64,000 bases of DNA from Massilia oculi (GCF_003143515.1 NZ_CP029343.1:1922001-1986000); one strand, 5' to 3'; positions 22,339 through 31,794 are shown, numbered from the stretch's first letter. Numbers and translations are program-made. The notes: generated from the letters alone by a model not told the origin.

Positions 22339-23507
22339 CAGCGCAGTTTCAGCGTCGAGAGGCCGACCAGGATCAGCACCATGGTCACGATCCAGAAGCG
22401 GACCACGACCTTGGTCTCCTTCCAGCCCTTTTGTTCGAAATGGTGGTGCAGCGGCGCCATCAGGAAGACGCGGCGTCCGGTGCCGTAGCGTTTCTTCGTA
22501 TATTTGAAATAGCTGACCTGGATGATCACCGACAGGGTCTCGGCCACGAAGATGCCGCCCATGATGAACAGCACGATTTCCTGGCGCACGATGACGGCGA
22601 TGGTGCCGAGCGCGCCGCCCAGCGCCAGCGCGCCGACGTCGCCCATGAACATCTGGGCCGGGTGCGCGTTAAACCACAGGAAGGCCAGGCCTGCGCCGGC
22701 CATCGCGCCGCAGAAGATCAACAGTTCGCCCGCGCCCGGGATGTACGGGATCAGCAGGTATTTGGAGAACGTCACGCTGCCGGTCAGGTAGGCGAACAGG
22801 CCCAGGGCGCCGCCCACCATCACGGTCGGCATGATGGCCAGGCCATCGAGGCCGTCGGTGAAGTTCACGGCGTTGGACGAGCCGACGATCACGCAATACG
22901 TCAAGGCGATGAAGCCCCACACGCCCAGCGGGTAGCTGATGCTCTTGAAGAACGGGACGATCAGGTCGGCCTTGGGCGGTAGGTCCATCGAGAAGCCCGA
23001 CTGCACCCATGCATAGAACAGCCCCATCGCTTCCCATGGCGAAGCGGCCGACAGCGCGAACGCCAGGTACAGCGCCGACGTGATGCCGACCAGCGACATC
23101 CAGAAGTATTTCTCGCCCGAGCGCATGCCTTCCGGGTCTTTATAGACGACCTTGCGGTAGTCGTCGACCCAGCCCACGGCGCCGAAGCCGAAGGTCACCA
23201 CCAGCACCGGCCAGATCAGGCGGTTCGACAGGTCGCACCACAGCAGGGTCGAGATGCCGATCGCGATCAGCACCAGCACGCCGCCCATGGTCGGGGTGCC
23301 GTGCTTGGTCAGGTGGCTTTGCGGACCATAGGTGCGCACCGCCTGGCCGACCTTCAGTTCGGTCAGCTTGCGGATGACGACAGGGCCGGCGACCAGGCCG
23401 ATCGTGATGGCGGTGATGGTGGCGAACACCGCGCGGAACGTGATGTAGTTGAACACGCGCAGAGGACCGATATAGTCCTGGAAGTATTGTGCGAGCCAGA
23501 GAAGCAT
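22338..23507 (-). CDS. mraY: Phospho-MurNAc-pentapeptide translocase MraY
   Basis: Integral membrane enzyme that transfers phospho-MurNAc-pentapeptide to undecaprenyl phosphate, making lipid I. 389 residues and about ten helices. Signature motifs: WVDDYRKVV with the Mg-binding Asp pair, [10 protein letters not shown], and the loop with [11 protein letters not shown]. The ATG at 23507 (MLLWLAQYF) is chosen over a start seven codons upstream because it gives the standard family N-terminus. Confidence 0.98.
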   Translation of the reverse strand: MLLWLAQYFQDYIGPLRVFNYITFRAVFATITAITIGLVAGPVVIRKLTELKVGQAVRTYGPQSHLTKHGTPTMGGVLVLIAIGISTLLWCDLSNRLIWPVLVVTFGFGAVGWVDDYRKVVYKDPEGMRSGEKYFWMSLVGITSALYLAFALSAASPWEAMGLFYAWVQSGFSMDLPPKADLIVPFFKSISYPLGVWGFIALTYCVIVGSSNAVNFTDGLDGLAIMPTVMVGGALGLFAYLTGSVTFSKYLLIPYIPGAGELLIFCGAMAGAGLAFLWFNAHPAQMFMGDVGALALGGALGTIAVIVRQEIVLFIMGGIFVAETLSVIIQVSYFKYTKKRYGTGRRVFLMAPLHHHFEQKGWKETKVVVRFWIVTMVLILVGLSTLKLR

Positions 23508-23508
23508 A

Positions 23509-24882
23509 TTAGTGGGCGCCCTTGCCAATGGTGGTTGATCCGGTCAGGTGCTGGACTACGCGCTCCATCTTCATGAAGCGCGAGCCCTTCACCAGCACAG
23601 TCGAATTGGTATTGCCGCCCAGTTTTTCATCCAGTGCTGCCAATAATTCGTCGAACTGCTCGTAATGCCGCGCTCCCGACACGACCAGGTGGCGCGCCAG
23701 CTCGCCCGTCGCGAGCACGGTCTCGATGCCACGCGTAGCTGCGTAAGCACCGATTTCTTCGTGAAACTCTTTTCCTTGCGCGCCGACTTCGCCCATATCG
23801 CCCACCACCAGGATGCGCGGCGCCGGGCAGGCAGCCAGCACGTCGATCGCGGCCCGCATCGAATCGGGGTTCGCGTTATAGGTGTCGTCGATGACGGTCG
23901 CGCCGTTTGCAGCGGTCTTGCGCTGCAAGCGGCCGCCGACCGGTGCGAAGCTCTCCAGGCCGCGCACGATGGCGGCCTGGTCGATGCCGGCGCCGAGCGC
24001 GCAGGCGATCGCCGCCAACGCGTTGCGTACATTGTGTTCGCCGGCGGCTGCCAGCTTGATGCTAAATTGCGCACCGCGCGCCGTCACCTGCAGGTCGCTG
24101 CCGAAACCATTGCTGGTGTAGCTGGCGCGCACATCGCAGGCGTCCGACAGGCCGAAGGTGATGACCTCGCAGGCGGCCAGGCCGCGCCACAGGTCGGTGT
24201 AGGTATCGTCGCCCGGGAACACCGCCACGCCGTCGTTCGACAGCGCCTGCAGCACCGCGCCGTTCTCGCGCGCCACCGCTTCCACGGTGTGCATGAATTC
24301 CTGGTGCTCGCGCTGGGCGTTGTTCACCAGGCCGACGGTCGGCGTCGCGATCGCGCTCAGCCGGCCGATCTCGCCCGGATGGTTCATGCCCAGCTCCACC
24401 ACCGCGGCGCGGTGAGAAGCGTCGAGACGGAACAGGGTCAACGGCACGCCGATCTCGTTGTTCAGGTTGCCCTGGGTCGCCAGCCGCGCATCTTCGCCGA
24501 CGGCGGCCGCCAGGATGGCCGCGATCATTTCCTTGACCGTCGTCTTGCCATTGCTGCCGGTGACGCCGATCACGGGAATCTGGAACTGCGCACGCCAGGC
24601 GTGGGCGATGCGGCCCAGCGCCACCAGCGTGTCCGGCACGATGATCGCCGGCAGGGTCCAGCCTTCCGGCAGGCGCGACACGACGACCGCGGCGACATTG
24701 CGCGCAACGACCTGGTCCAGGAAATCATGGGCGTCGAAGGTCTCGCCGACCAACGCGACGAACAGCGCGCCCGCTTCCACCTTGCGGGAATCAAGCGATA
24801 TGCCCTCGAAGGACGCGTCCGTGCCGACCAGGCGCGCACCCGGAATCGCCTCGACCAGTTGTTGCAACGATCCTCGCATCAA
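23509..24882 (-). CDS. murF: UDP-MurNAc-tripeptide--D-Ala-D-Ala ligase MurF
   Basis: Completes the UDP-MurNAc-pentapeptide by adding the dipeptide made by Ddl. 457 residues. [14 protein letters not shown] near 104-117 is the ATP site; [20 protein letters not shown] and [11 protein letters not shown] are family landmarks. Starts with ATG overlapping the murE stop by 4 bp, ends one base before mraY. Confidence 0.98.
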   Translation of the reverse strand: MMRGSLQQLVEAIPGARLVGTDASFEGISLDSRKVEAGALFVALVGETFDAHDFLDQVVARNVAAVVVSRLPEGWTLPAIIVPDTLVALGRIAHAWRAQFQIPVIGVTGSNGKTTVKEMIAAILAAAVGEDARLATQGNLNNEIGVPLTLFRLDASHRAAVVELGMNHPGEIGRLSAIATPTVGLVNNAQREHQEFMHTVEAVARENGAVLQALSNDGVAVFPGDDTYTDLWRGLAACEVITFGLSDACDVRASYTSNGFGSDLQVTARGAQFSIKLAAAGEHNVRNALAAIACALGAGIDQAAIVRGLESFAPVGGRLQRKTAANGATVIDDTYNANPDSMRAAIDVLAACPAPRILVVGDMGEVGAQGKEFHEEIGAYAATRGIETVLATGELARHLVVSGARHYEQFDELLAALDEKLGGNTNSTVLVKGSRFMKMERVVQHLTGSTTIGKGAH

Positions 24883-26408
24883 TGCGTCCTCAACATGGTG
24901 AGCCGCGCCGTCAATGCCAGCGAGGCGTGGTCCGCATCCGAGAACGGCATCTTGCGACCCTTGATTTCCTGATAGGGCTCATGGCCCTTCCCTGCCAGCA
25001 GGATCACGTCCTGCTTGGCGGCCTGCTTGACGGCCAGCAGGATGGCGGCCGCGCGGTCTTCGACCGTCTGCACGCGCGCAGCCTGCGACGTGTCCATGCC
25101 GGCCACGATCTGGGCGATGATGCTTGCCGGTTCCTCGCTGCGCGGGTTGTCGCTCGTGACCAGCACCTGGTCGGCGCCTTGCGCGATGCGGCCCATCTGC
25201 GGGCGCTTGCCCGGATCGCGGTCGCCGCCGCAGCCGAACACGCACCACAGTTGGCCACCGCGATCCGTCGCCACCTGGCGCAGGGCGTCGAGGGTTTTTT
25301 CCAGCGCGTCCGGCGTGTGCGCATAATCGATCACGACCATCGGCGCATCCGAGCCGCCCATCTGCTGCATGCGGCCCGGCGCCGGGACCAGGGTCTCGAT
25401 CGCATCGACCGCCGCCTTGAGAACCACGCCTTTCGCCAGCAGCGCGCCCAGCACCGCCAGCGTATTGCTGACGTTGTAGTTGCCCACCAGCTGGGTGCGC
25501 ACGGTCGCGTTGCCCTGCGGCGTCTCGACCTGGAATTCGGTGCCGGCGTTCTTGCTGCGCATGCCGCCGGCGCGCAGCACGGCCACGCCATCGGGCGCCT
25601 CGGCGGCGGCGATCGTGTAGCCGGTGACGGCCAGGTCAGGGAACTTCGTGCGCAAGTGCGCCACCAGCCGCTGTCCGGCCGGATCGTCGAGGTTGACCAC
25701 GGCCTGCTTCAGGCCATCCCACTCGAACAGCTTGATCTTGGCCGCCTCGTAGCTTTCCATGTCGCCGTGGAAGTCGAGGTGGTCGCGCGTTAGGTTGGTG
25801 AAGATCGCGACGTCGACGTGCATGCCGGCCGTGCGCTCCTGCACCAGCCCGATCGACGAGGCTTCGATGGCGAGCGCGCTGGCGCCCGCTTTCTTCAGCT
25901 CGGCCAGCTTCTGGGCCAGCAGCACCGCGTCCGGCGTGGTGTAGCCGGTGACGTCGAATTGCGGCTCGCTGGAAGACTTGCCCTTGATCAGGCCCACGCC
26001 CAGCGTGCCGATCATGGCGGCCGCTTCGCCCAGGCGCGCCAGGGTTTGCGCGGTCCACAGCGCGCACGAGGTCTTGCCGTTGGTGCCTGTGACGGCCACG
26101 GTGAACATGGCGCGGTCCGGATAGTCCAGCACCGCGTGCGCGATCGGGCCGGCGTTCCTTTTCAGGTCGCCCACGGCCAGGTGCGGCACGGTGAATGCGG
26201 CGTCCCAGGTGAAACCTTCGGCTTCGTGCACCACGGCGGCGGCGCCGGCTTCGATGGCGGCTTCGATGTAGCGACGACCGTCAGCGGCCTCGCCCGGATA
26301 GGCGAAGAACACGTCGCCGGGCTTGACGCGGCGCGAGTCGGAAACGAGACGGCCGCCTGGGGCGGCGGCGCGAATCCATTCGATGGTGTCGTGCAGGCTC
26401 GGGGCCAT
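24879..26408 (-). CDS. murE: UDP-MurNAc-tripeptide synthetase MurE (meso-DAP type)
   Basis: Adds the third residue of the stem peptide. 509 residues. TGTNGKTS near residue 110 binds ATP, and NLTRDHLDFHGDMESY is the ligase core. The DNPRSEEP motif in the C-terminal domain is the meso-diaminopimelate specificity signature, so the wall is Gram-negative A1-gamma type. The ATG at 26408 shares one base with the ftsI stop (TGATG). Confidence 0.98.
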   Translation of the reverse strand: MAPSLHDTIEWIRAAAPGGRLVSDSRRVKPGDVFFAYPGEAADGRRYIEAAIEAGAAAVVHEAEGFTWDAAFTVPHLAVGDLKRNAGPIAHAVLDYPDRAMFTVAVTGTNGKTSCALWTAQTLARLGEAAAMIGTLGVGLIKGKSSSEPQFDVTGYTTPDAVLLAQKLAELKKAGASALAIEASSIGLVQERTAGMHVDVAIFTNLTRDHLDFHGDMESYEAAKIKLFEWDGLKQAVVNLDDPAGQRLVAHLRTKFPDLAVTGYTIAAAEAPDGVAVLRAGGMRSKNAGTEFQVETPQGNATVRTQLVGNYNVSNTLAVLGALLAKGVVLKAAVDAIETLVPAPGRMQQMGGSDAPMVVIDYAHTPDALEKTLDALRQVATDRGGQLWCVFGCGGDRDPGKRPQMGRIAQGADQVLVTSDNPRSEEPASIIAQIVAGMDTSQAARVQTVEDRAAAILLAVKQAAKQDVILLAGKGHEPYQEIKGRKMPFSDADHASLALTARLTMLRTH

Positions 26409-28186
26409 CACATGCTCTCCTCTAGAGGAACTTCCGGAATGATGATGTCCGTGATCGATGAATCGGGCGGCACGTTGGCGGCCCGCAGCGCATTGGCAAA
26501 CAGGTCGGCCGCGGTCGGCGCGGCGACGAAGCCGCCGGTGCGCAGGGGACCGCTCGGATCGTCGACCATCACCGCGATGATGAAGCGCGGCTTGGACATC
26601 GGCCCGATGCCGGCGAAGTAACCGATATTGTTGGTGCGCGAGTAGCGGCCGTTGACGATCTTCTCGGCGGTGCCGGTCTTGCCGCCGATGCGGTAGCCGG
26701 CGACCTGGGCGCGCGAGGCGGTGCCGCCCGGACCCACCACCGATTCGAGCATGGTGCGCACCTGGGCCGCGGTCTTGGCCGAGATCACCTGCTGACCCAC
26801 CGGCTGCTCGTCCACCTTCACGAACGACAGCGGGATGATGTCGCCGTTGCGGGCGAAGATCATGTAGGAGCGCGCCATCTGCAGCAGCGACACCGACAGG
26901 CCGTGGCCGAAGGCCATGTTGGCGTATTCCACCGGCTTCCAGGTCTTGTAGGGACGCACGCGGCCGGCGGCGGCGCCGGGAAAGCCGAAGCGCGGCGCCT
27001 GGCCGTAGCCGACCTTGGTGTACAGCTCCCACATTTCCTGCTGCGGGATCATCTGGGCGATCTTGACCACGCCGAGGTTCGACGATTTCTGGATGATGCC
27101 GCTGACGGTCTGCACGCCATAGTTATGGAAGTCGCGGATGCGGCGGCCGGTCACCATCATGTAGCCCGGATTGTTGTCGAACACGGTGTCGGGCGTGATG
27201 CGGCCGGTCTCCAGGCCGAGCGCCACGGTGAGCGGCTTGATCGTCGAACCCGGCTCGAAGGTGTCGGTGATGACGCGGTTGCGCAGCTGCTCGCCGGTCA
27301 GCTTGGAGCGGTCGTTCGGGTTATAGGTCGGGTAGTTGGCCAGAGCAAGGACTTCCCCCGTTTGAACGTCCAGCACCACCGCGGCGCCGGCCTTGGCATT
27401 GAACTTCTCGACCGCGTTCTTGATGCTGGTGAAAGCGATGTATTGCAGCTTGCTGTCGACCGACAGGGTCAGGTCGCGGCCCTGGTGCGGCTCGCGGAAC
27501 ATGCCCAGGTCTTCGGCGATGTGGCCGAGGCGGTCCTTGATCACGCGGCGGCTGCCCGGCACGCCCATCAGGGTCTTCTGGTGCTGCAGCTCCATCCCTT
27601 CCTGGCCCTTGTCCTCGACGTTGGTGAAGCCCACCACGTGGGTCATCACTTCGCCCTGCGGATAGAAGCGCTTGTATTCCTTGCGCGTGTCGATGCCGTC
27701 GATCTTGAGCGCCAGGATCTGGTCGACGATCGGCATCTCGACCTGGCGCTTCAGGTAGACAAAGGTACGGTCGGAATCGAGCTTCTTGCGCAGCTCGGCT
27801 TCCGGCATCTCGAGCAGGTTCGCCAGCGCGTGCAGCTTTTCCGGCGGCGCCTGCAGCACGTCTTCGGGGATGCCCCAGATCGCGCGCACCGGCAGCGAGG
27901 TGGCCAGCACGGCGCCGTTGCGGTCGAGGATGCGGCCGCGCGTGGCCGGCAACTCGAGCGTGCGCTCGTAGCGGCTCTTGCCCTGCTTTTGCAGGAACTG
28001 GTTCGACACGCCCTGGAGCCAGACCGCGCGCACGGCCAGCGCGGCGAAGGCCGCGAACAGGACGAACAGCACGAGGCGCGAACGCCAGTCGGGCAGGCGC
28101 ACCGCCAGGACCGGGCTCTTCGAGAAAGCCACGCCCTTGGACGCGGCGACCCGCGCGTTACTATTACGAACGGCGCCGCGCGTCAT
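26408..28186 (-). CDS. ftsI: Septal transpeptidase FtsI (PBP3)
   Basis: Class B penicillin-binding protein that crosslinks septal peptidoglycan. 592 residues. One membrane helix at about 37-54, a pedestal domain, then the transpeptidase with active-site Ser314 in STIK (314-317), SSN at 368-370 and KTGT at 503-506. The start at 28186 overlaps ftsL by 4 bp (ATGA). Confidence 0.98.
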   Translation of the reverse strand: MTRGAVRNSNARVAASKGVAFSKSPVLAVRLPDWRSRLVLFVLFAAFAALAVRAVWLQGVSNQFLQKQGKSRYERTLELPATRGRILDRNGAVLATSLPVRAIWGIPEDVLQAPPEKLHALANLLEMPEAELRKKLDSDRTFVYLKRQVEMPIVDQILALKIDGIDTRKEYKRFYPQGEVMTHVVGFTNVEDKGQEGMELQHQKTLMGVPGSRRVIKDRLGHIAEDLGMFREPHQGRDLTLSVDSKLQYIAFTSIKNAVEKFNAKAGAAVVLDVQTGEVLALANYPTYNPNDRSKLTGEQLRNRVITDTFEPGSTIKPLTVALGLETGRITPDTVFDNNPGYMMVTGRRIRDFHNYGVQTVSGIIQKSSNLGVVKIAQMIPQQEMWELYTKVGYGQAPRFGFPGAAAGRVRPYKTWKPVEYANMAFGHGLSVSLLQMARSYMIFARNGDIIPLSFVKVDEQPVGQQVISAKTAAQVRTMLESVVGPGGTASRAQVAGYRIGGKTGTAEKIVNGRYSRTNNIGYFAGIGPMSKPRFIIAVMVDDPSGPLRTGGFVAAPTAADLFANALRAANVPPDSSITDIIIPEVPLEESM

Positions 28187-28455
28187 GGGGCGCCCTCCGT
28201 CAGGTATTGGGTTCGGGCCGGGCTCAGGGGCGCCATGTCCAGCTGAGAACGCGCGATCTGCTCGATGCGCTCGTTCTTGGCCAGGCGCGACTGGTCGAGC
28301 TGGAGCTGGTCCCAGTCGACGTCGAGCTGGCGCGCGTGCTGCTGCAGGCGCTCGAGCTCGATGAGCAGGTGGCGCGCCTGGTAGCGGGCGTTGACGACCG
28401 ATAGCGCGCACCCCACCAGCAGGGCGGTGAGCAGGACGTTCAGCTTGACGCTCAT
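28183..28455 (-). CDS. ftsL: Cell division protein FtsL
   Basis: Small bitopic protein of the FtsQLB complex that activates FtsWI. 90 residues: membrane helix at about 7-22, then a heptad-patterned coiled coil ([22 protein letters not shown]). Overlaps rsmH by 4 bp at its start and ftsI by 4 bp at its end, so the three are translationally coupled. Confidence 0.95.
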   Translation of the reverse strand: MSVKLNVLLTALLVGCALSVVNARYQARHLLIELERLQQHARQLDVDWDQLQLDQSRLAKNERIEQIARSQLDMAPLSPARTQYLTEGAP

Positions 28456-29411
28456 GCAGCCGTCCCCAGGCGTTCGGCCACGCGCAGCACCGCCGAGCGG
28501 GCGCGCGGGTTCTCCTGCACCTCGGATTCGCTCGGCTTGATCTTGTCGATCAGCCGCATCTCGGGCTGCGGCAGGTCGACGGCGCGGATCGGCAGGCGGC
28601 GGTCGGGTTGTTCGACCTTGGCCTTGGAGGCGAGGAACTGCTTGACCATGCGATCTTCCAGCGAATGGAAGGAAATCACGGACATGCGCGCGCCCGGCGC
28701 CAGCATGCGGTAGGCCGCCGTCAGTCCTGCCTCGAGGTCCTCAAGCTCCTTATTGATGAAAATCCGGATAGCCTGAAAGGTCCTGGTTGCCGGATCCTTG
28801 CCTTTTTCGCGGCCCTTGACCGCGCTTGCCACGATTGCGGCAAGCTGTCGTGTGCCTGAAATCGGTTCGACTGCGCGGCGAGCAACAATCGCCTTTGCAA
28901 TCTGAAAAGCATACCGCTCTTCTCCATAATCGCGTATCACCTTTTCCAATTGAAGTTGCTCCGCGGTCGCAATCCACTCGGCAGCCGACATGCCGCGCGT
29001 GGTGTCCATGCGCATGTCGAGCGGGCCATCGTTGCGGAAGCTGAAGCCGCGGCTGGCGTCGTCCACCTGGGGCGACGAGATACCCAGGTCGAGCAGGATG
29101 CCGTCGACCCGGGGGATGCCGCGCGCGGCCAGCGCGTCGTGCATCGTTGCAAAGCTGTCGTGGACGATCGTGAAGCGTGGATCGTCGATCTGTTCTGCAG
29201 TGGCAATCGCTTGCGGATCTTTGTCGAACGCGATCAGGCGGCCTTGCGGGCCCAGGCGCGACAACAACAGGCGGCTGTGGCCGCCCCGTCCGAAAGTGCC
29301 ATCTATATAGATACCGTCAGCGCGTGCGCCCCCGAGGTTGAGCGCATCGACCGCTTCGTCAAGCAGCACCGTTCGATGCTGGTACATAGGCACCGTCAAG
29401 GAATCCGTCAT
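28452..29411 (-). CDS. rsmH: 16S rRNA (cytosine1402-N4)-methyltransferase RsmH (MraW)
   Basis: SAM-dependent methyltransferase acting on C1402 of 16S rRNA in the P site. 319 residues. The SAM motif [10 protein letters not shown] lies near residue 35-44, with [28 protein letters not shown] and [12 protein letters not shown] as family signatures. The ATG at 29411 is the start that leaves a short leader before the catalytic domain; GAGG lies upstream. Seven bp after mraZ. Confidence 0.97.
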   Translation of the reverse strand: MTDSLTVPMYQHRTVLLDEAVDALNLGGARADGIYIDGTFGRGGHSRLLLSRLGPQGRLIAFDKDPQAIATAEQIDDPRFTIVHDSFATMHDALAARGIPRVDGILLDLGISSPQVDDASRGFSFRNDGPLDMRMDTTRGMSAAEWIATAEQLQLEKVIRDYGEERYAFQIAKAIVARRAVEPISGTRQLAAIVASAVKGREKGKDPATRTFQAIRIFINKELEDLEAGLTAAYRMLAPGARMSVISFHSLEDRMVKQFLASKAKVEQPDRRLPIRAVDLPQPEMRLIDKIKPSESEVQENPRARSAVLRVAERLGTAA

Positions 29412-29418
29412 CGGCGCC

Positions 29419-29847
29419 TCAGAAAGAGAAATTGGAAAGAACATCGGGCATGCCACCGGCGACGGCCTCGGCCTCGTCCTCGGCCAGCTTGGCGGCATTC
29501 CAGATTTCGAAGTGGGTGCCCATGCCGAGCATCATCACTTCCTTCTCGAGCCCGACCGCGGCGCGCAGTTCGGGCGAGATCAGCACGCGGCCGGCGCTGT
29601 CGAGCTCGACATCGACGGCGTTGCCGAGGAAAATGCGCTGCCACGCACGGGCCGACATGGGCCAGGCAGCAATTTGCTGGCGGTGCTGTTCCCATACCGG
29701 GCGCGGGAAGAACAGGAGGCAGCCATGGGGGTGTTTGGTCAGGGTCATGCGGCCCTCGCACTGAAGCGTAAGGGCGTCACGGTGCTTGGCCGGAATCGAC
29801 ATTCGGCCTTTTGCATCGAGATTGATCGCGGACGCGCCCTGGAACAC
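29419..29847 (-). CDS. mraZ: Transcriptional regulator MraZ
   Basis: SpoVT/AbrB-fold DNA-binding protein that in E. coli represses its own dcw operon. 142 residues with two MraZ half domains: [23 protein letters not shown] at the start and [18 protein letters not shown] near 80-97. Both DxxGR signatures are intact. The start is the GTG at 29847 (reads VFQGAS, the family N-terminus) with AGGTAAATAC before it; no ATG is available. First gene of the dcw operon. Confidence 0.95.
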   Translation of the reverse strand: MFQGASAINLDAKGRMSIPAKHRDALTLQCEGRMTLTKHPHGCLLFFPRPVWEQHRQQIAAWPMSARAWQRIFLGNAVDVELDSAGRVLISPELRAAVGLEKEVMMLGMGTHFEIWNAAKLAEDEAEAVAGGMPDVLSNFSF

Positions 29848-29912
29848 GTATTTACCTAGCTTTGGAGAGTTGTTTGTCGTTGTTTGCCGGACGCCGGGAG
29901 CCGAAGGAATTA

Positions 29913-29959
29913 CCCCACAACCCTCCCACAAATCGACACTTTTTCACACCGTTTCCCAC
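29913..29959 (-). promoter_or_regulatory. Ladder of five MraZ boxes upstream of mraZ
   Basis: Read on the minus strand, GTGGGA (29954-29959), GTGTGA (29944-29949), GTGTCG (29934-29939), GTGGGA (29924-29929) and GTGGGG (29913-29918). Starts are spaced 10, 10, 10 and 11 bp, one helical turn each. This matches the known MraZ site architecture (TGGGA-type repeats with 5-bp spacers). The most distal box overlaps the -10 element of the candidate promoter. Confidence 0.88.
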
Positions 29960-29986
29960 TTTAGTGGAAGCAATGTTGACGGTCAA
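29958..29986 (-). promoter_or_regulatory. Candidate sigma-70 promoter of the dcw operon
   Basis: Minus strand: -35 TTGACC (29981-29986), 17-bp spacer, -10 TAAAGT (29958-29963). Initiation near 29951 would give an mRNA leader of about 100 nt to the mraZ GTG. The -10 is imperfect, but spacing is ideal and it adjoins the MraZ boxes. Confidence 0.6.
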
Positions 29987-30366
29987 GCGAATTCACGATT
30001 GACGAAATCGACTTTTTCCAATGAAACCAAGGACTTAGGCGCAGGTGCGCGGCACCCGGCCCAACAAAATGTTCCTTAAAATTAGGGACTTAGCTGTAGG
30101 AGTGAAAGAAAGCCATGAGTTGTACAGACGATGTTTACGTTTGAGCAACGTCAATCGGACGCAAAATATTGACGTAAAGAAACAACTATTGTGTCTACCA
30201 GACTACTGTACAGGCATCCAGCCCCTTCGATGAACCCAGCGCGGTTCAGTTCATGCCCGCCTGTGTCAGCAGAAGCGCTGGCGGGACGCCCCACCGCGGC
30301 GCGCCACTTGCTTATGCAAGATGCTTACAACTGTGGCGCACCACGCACTACCCTCAGTTATCTATT
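29987..30366. other. Long AT-richer intergenic region between mraZ and the HTH-REC regulator
   Basis: About 380 bp without a convincing gene, and clearly lower in GC than its surroundings. It contains two copies of GGACTTAG (30031-30038 and 30086-30093) and a perfect 6-bp hairpin TGAACC/GGTTCA (30231-30248). A second GC-rich inverted repeat (CCCGCC/GGCGGG) follows near 30258-30286. It separates the divergent dcw operon and the regulator gene. Confidence 0.5.
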
Positions 30367-30395
30367 TTGACTTTAGGAAACTAAAAACGTAATAT
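30367..30395 (+). promoter_or_regulatory. Near-consensus promoter of the HTH-REC regulator
   Basis: -35 TTGACT (30367-30372), 17-bp spacer, -10 TAATAT (30390-30395). Transcription would begin near 30402, right at the ATG at 30404, so the mRNA would be leaderless or nearly so. Confidence 0.65.
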
Positions 30396-30403
30396 CGGAA
30401 AAT

Positions 30404-31030
30404 ATGAACACCCCAACAGACCTGCAGCCGGCATCCGCTTACAATGCCGCGGACTATTGCTCGACCAAGGAGGCCGCGGCCAGTCTGGGCGTCTCGCACC
30501 GCACGGTGCAGCTGTGGGTGGAGAACGGCACGCTGCAGGCCTGGCGCACTGCCGGCGGCCATCGCCGCATCACGGTGGAGTCGGTGAACCGCCTGGTCGA
30601 CGGCCGCCGCATCGCCATCGGCGCGCCCCCTGCGCAAGCCAGCGCGCCGGCACCGGGCAAGCCGCGGGTGCTGGTGGTGGACGACGATCCCCTGATGCTG
30701 CGCCTGTACGAACTCGAGATGGCGGGCTGGGGCCTGGACCTCGAGGTGGTCAAGGCAAACAACGGCTTCGAAGCCCTGATCCGCATCGGCGAACAACGCC
30801 CCGACCTCCTGGTGAGCGACTTGAACATGCCGGGGATGGACGGTTTCCGCATGATCCGCACCCTGCGCGAAGACAGCGGCACGGCCGGCATGAACATGAT
30901 CGTCGTCAGCGGCCTGGACCGTGCGACGATCAAGGCCATGGGCCTGCCCACCGACATTCCGGTCTTCCCCAAGCCGGTGCCTTTCGGCGAACTGCGCGGC
31001 GCCGTCGAGAACGGCCTGGTGCGCGCGTAA
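30404..31030 (+). CDS. Response regulator with N-terminal MerR/excisionase-type HTH and C-terminal REC domain
   Basis: A 208-residue two-domain regulator in unusual order. Residues 18-68 form a helix-turn-helix of the MerR/excisionase class (CSTKEAAASLGVSHRTVQLWVENG, then TAGGHRRI). After an Ala/Pro linker (70-86), residues 88-205 form a complete receiver: DDD at 93-95, phosphoacceptor Asp139 in VSDLNMPGMDG, Ser169 and Lys190. It should bind DNA under control of a kinase encoded elsewhere. No clear Shine-Dalgarno precedes the ATG, and the promoter lies so close that translation may be leaderless. Confidence 0.85.
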   Translation: MNTPTDLQPASAYNAADYCSTKEAAASLGVSHRTVQLWVENGTLQAWRTAGGHRRITVESVNRLVDGRRIAIGAPPAQASAPAPGKPRVLVVDDDPLMLRLYELEMAGWGLDLEVVKANNGFEALIRIGEQRPDLLVSDLNMPGMDGFRMIRTLREDSGTAGMNMIVVSGLDRATIKAMGLPTDIPVFPKPVPFGELRGAVENGLVRA

Positions 31031-31084
31031 GCTGCTATGCTTACCCACCGGCGCAACGCGCGTCCGGCCCATCAGGGAGCTGTC

Positions 31085-31147
31085 ATGTCCGCATTCCCAT
31101 CACAGCAAGCAGGCCTGCCGCCATGCGCGTCGCGGACGACGCCATGA
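31085..31147 (+). CDS. Possible 20-codon leader ORF coupled to the REC gene
   Basis: ATG at 31085 with a good SD (AGGGAG, 5-nt spacing). It encodes 20 residues beginning MSAFPSQQAG and ends at TGA 31145-31147. That stop overlaps the ATG (31144) of the REC protein in an ATGA arrangement, and the REC ATG itself lacks an SD. The natural reading is a leader peptide that couples translation. The peptide itself shows no recognisable feature. Confidence 0.45.
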   Translation: MSAFPSQQAGLPPCASRTTP

Positions 31148-31509
31148 CCAGGACGATCCTCGTCGTCGATGACCAGGATGAACTGCGCCTGCTGATCTCG
31201 CTCACCCTGCAATCGCTGGGACGCATCGTCGAAGCCGCCAATGCCGAGCAGGCCCTCGCCCGGCTTGCCGACGATCATCCCGACCTGGTCGTGCTCGACA
31301 TCTGGCTCGGCCCCGGCCCAAGCGGCCTCGACGTGTGCGCCGAACTGCGGCGCGATCCGCGCCATGCGGCGACCAAGGTCATCCTGCTGTCGGCCTGCGG
31401 CCAGCAAAGCGATATCGCGGCCGGCATGGCGGCCGGCGCCGACCTCTACGTCGTCAAACCATTCAGCCCGCTGGAACTGCTCGATGCGGTCCACGGACTG
31501 CTGGGCTAA
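31144..31509 (+). CDS. Single-domain response regulator (CheY-like REC)
   Basis: A 121-residue stand-alone receiver: DD at 9-10, phosphoacceptor Asp52 in VVLDIWLG, Ser83, Lys105 in VVKPF. No output domain, so it acts by protein contact or in a phosphorelay. I use ATG 31144 (MTRTILVVDD); an in-frame ATG at 31123 is possible but also lacks an SD. It follows the HTH-REC gene by about 110 bp, and the two may share a kinase. Confidence 0.85.
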   Translation: MTRTILVVDDQDELRLLISLTLQSLGRIVEAANAEQALARLADDHPDLVVLDIWLGPGPSGLDVCAELRRDPRHAATKVILLSACGQQSDIAAGMAAGADLYVVKPFSPLELLDAVHGLLG

Positions 31510-31794
31510 ATTGTTGTACTTAAGAAACAAATATTTCTCTTAGAGACACTTCTCTAATTCTCGCGCCAATTCCGTAAATCCGGACAGTATCGTAATCGTA
31601 CAACAACGAAAAGCGCGTGTCCGCGCCACCGGCTTCTTCCGGCAGCGCCGATCTGTCGAACAATCCCGCAAAAGCAAAATCACAAGGTCGATACCGGTCG
31701 CGCCGGCGCCGGCGCAGCCGCGCGCAAGCCGCCGACAAAGCCGTTATGATGGGTTCATCGTATATTTACCCGGCAATCTTCGGCTTCGACCATC
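31510..31794. other. Intergenic region with a 9-bp inverted repeat
   Basis: No gene supported. The first 100 bp are AT-rich and bounded by TTGTTGTAC (31511-31519) and its perfect inverse GTACAACAA (31598-31606); a short AGAG/CTCT hairpin lies inside. The rest is GC-rich and leads to the small secreted-protein gene. Confidence 0.5.

Noticed and set aside
24879..27032. MurE extended upstream to 717 residues
   Set aside because: The extra N-terminal part lies in another frame of ftsI and is arginine-rich nonsense; MurE begins at 26408.
30045..30233. 62-codon plus-strand reading frame in the AT-rich region
   Set aside because: Only a distant GGAG, no family resemblance, and AT-rich composition; treated as chance.
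31520..31738. 72-codon minus-strand frame downstream of the REC gene
   Set aside because: Arginine-rich start, no SD and no domain; region is better explained as intergenic.
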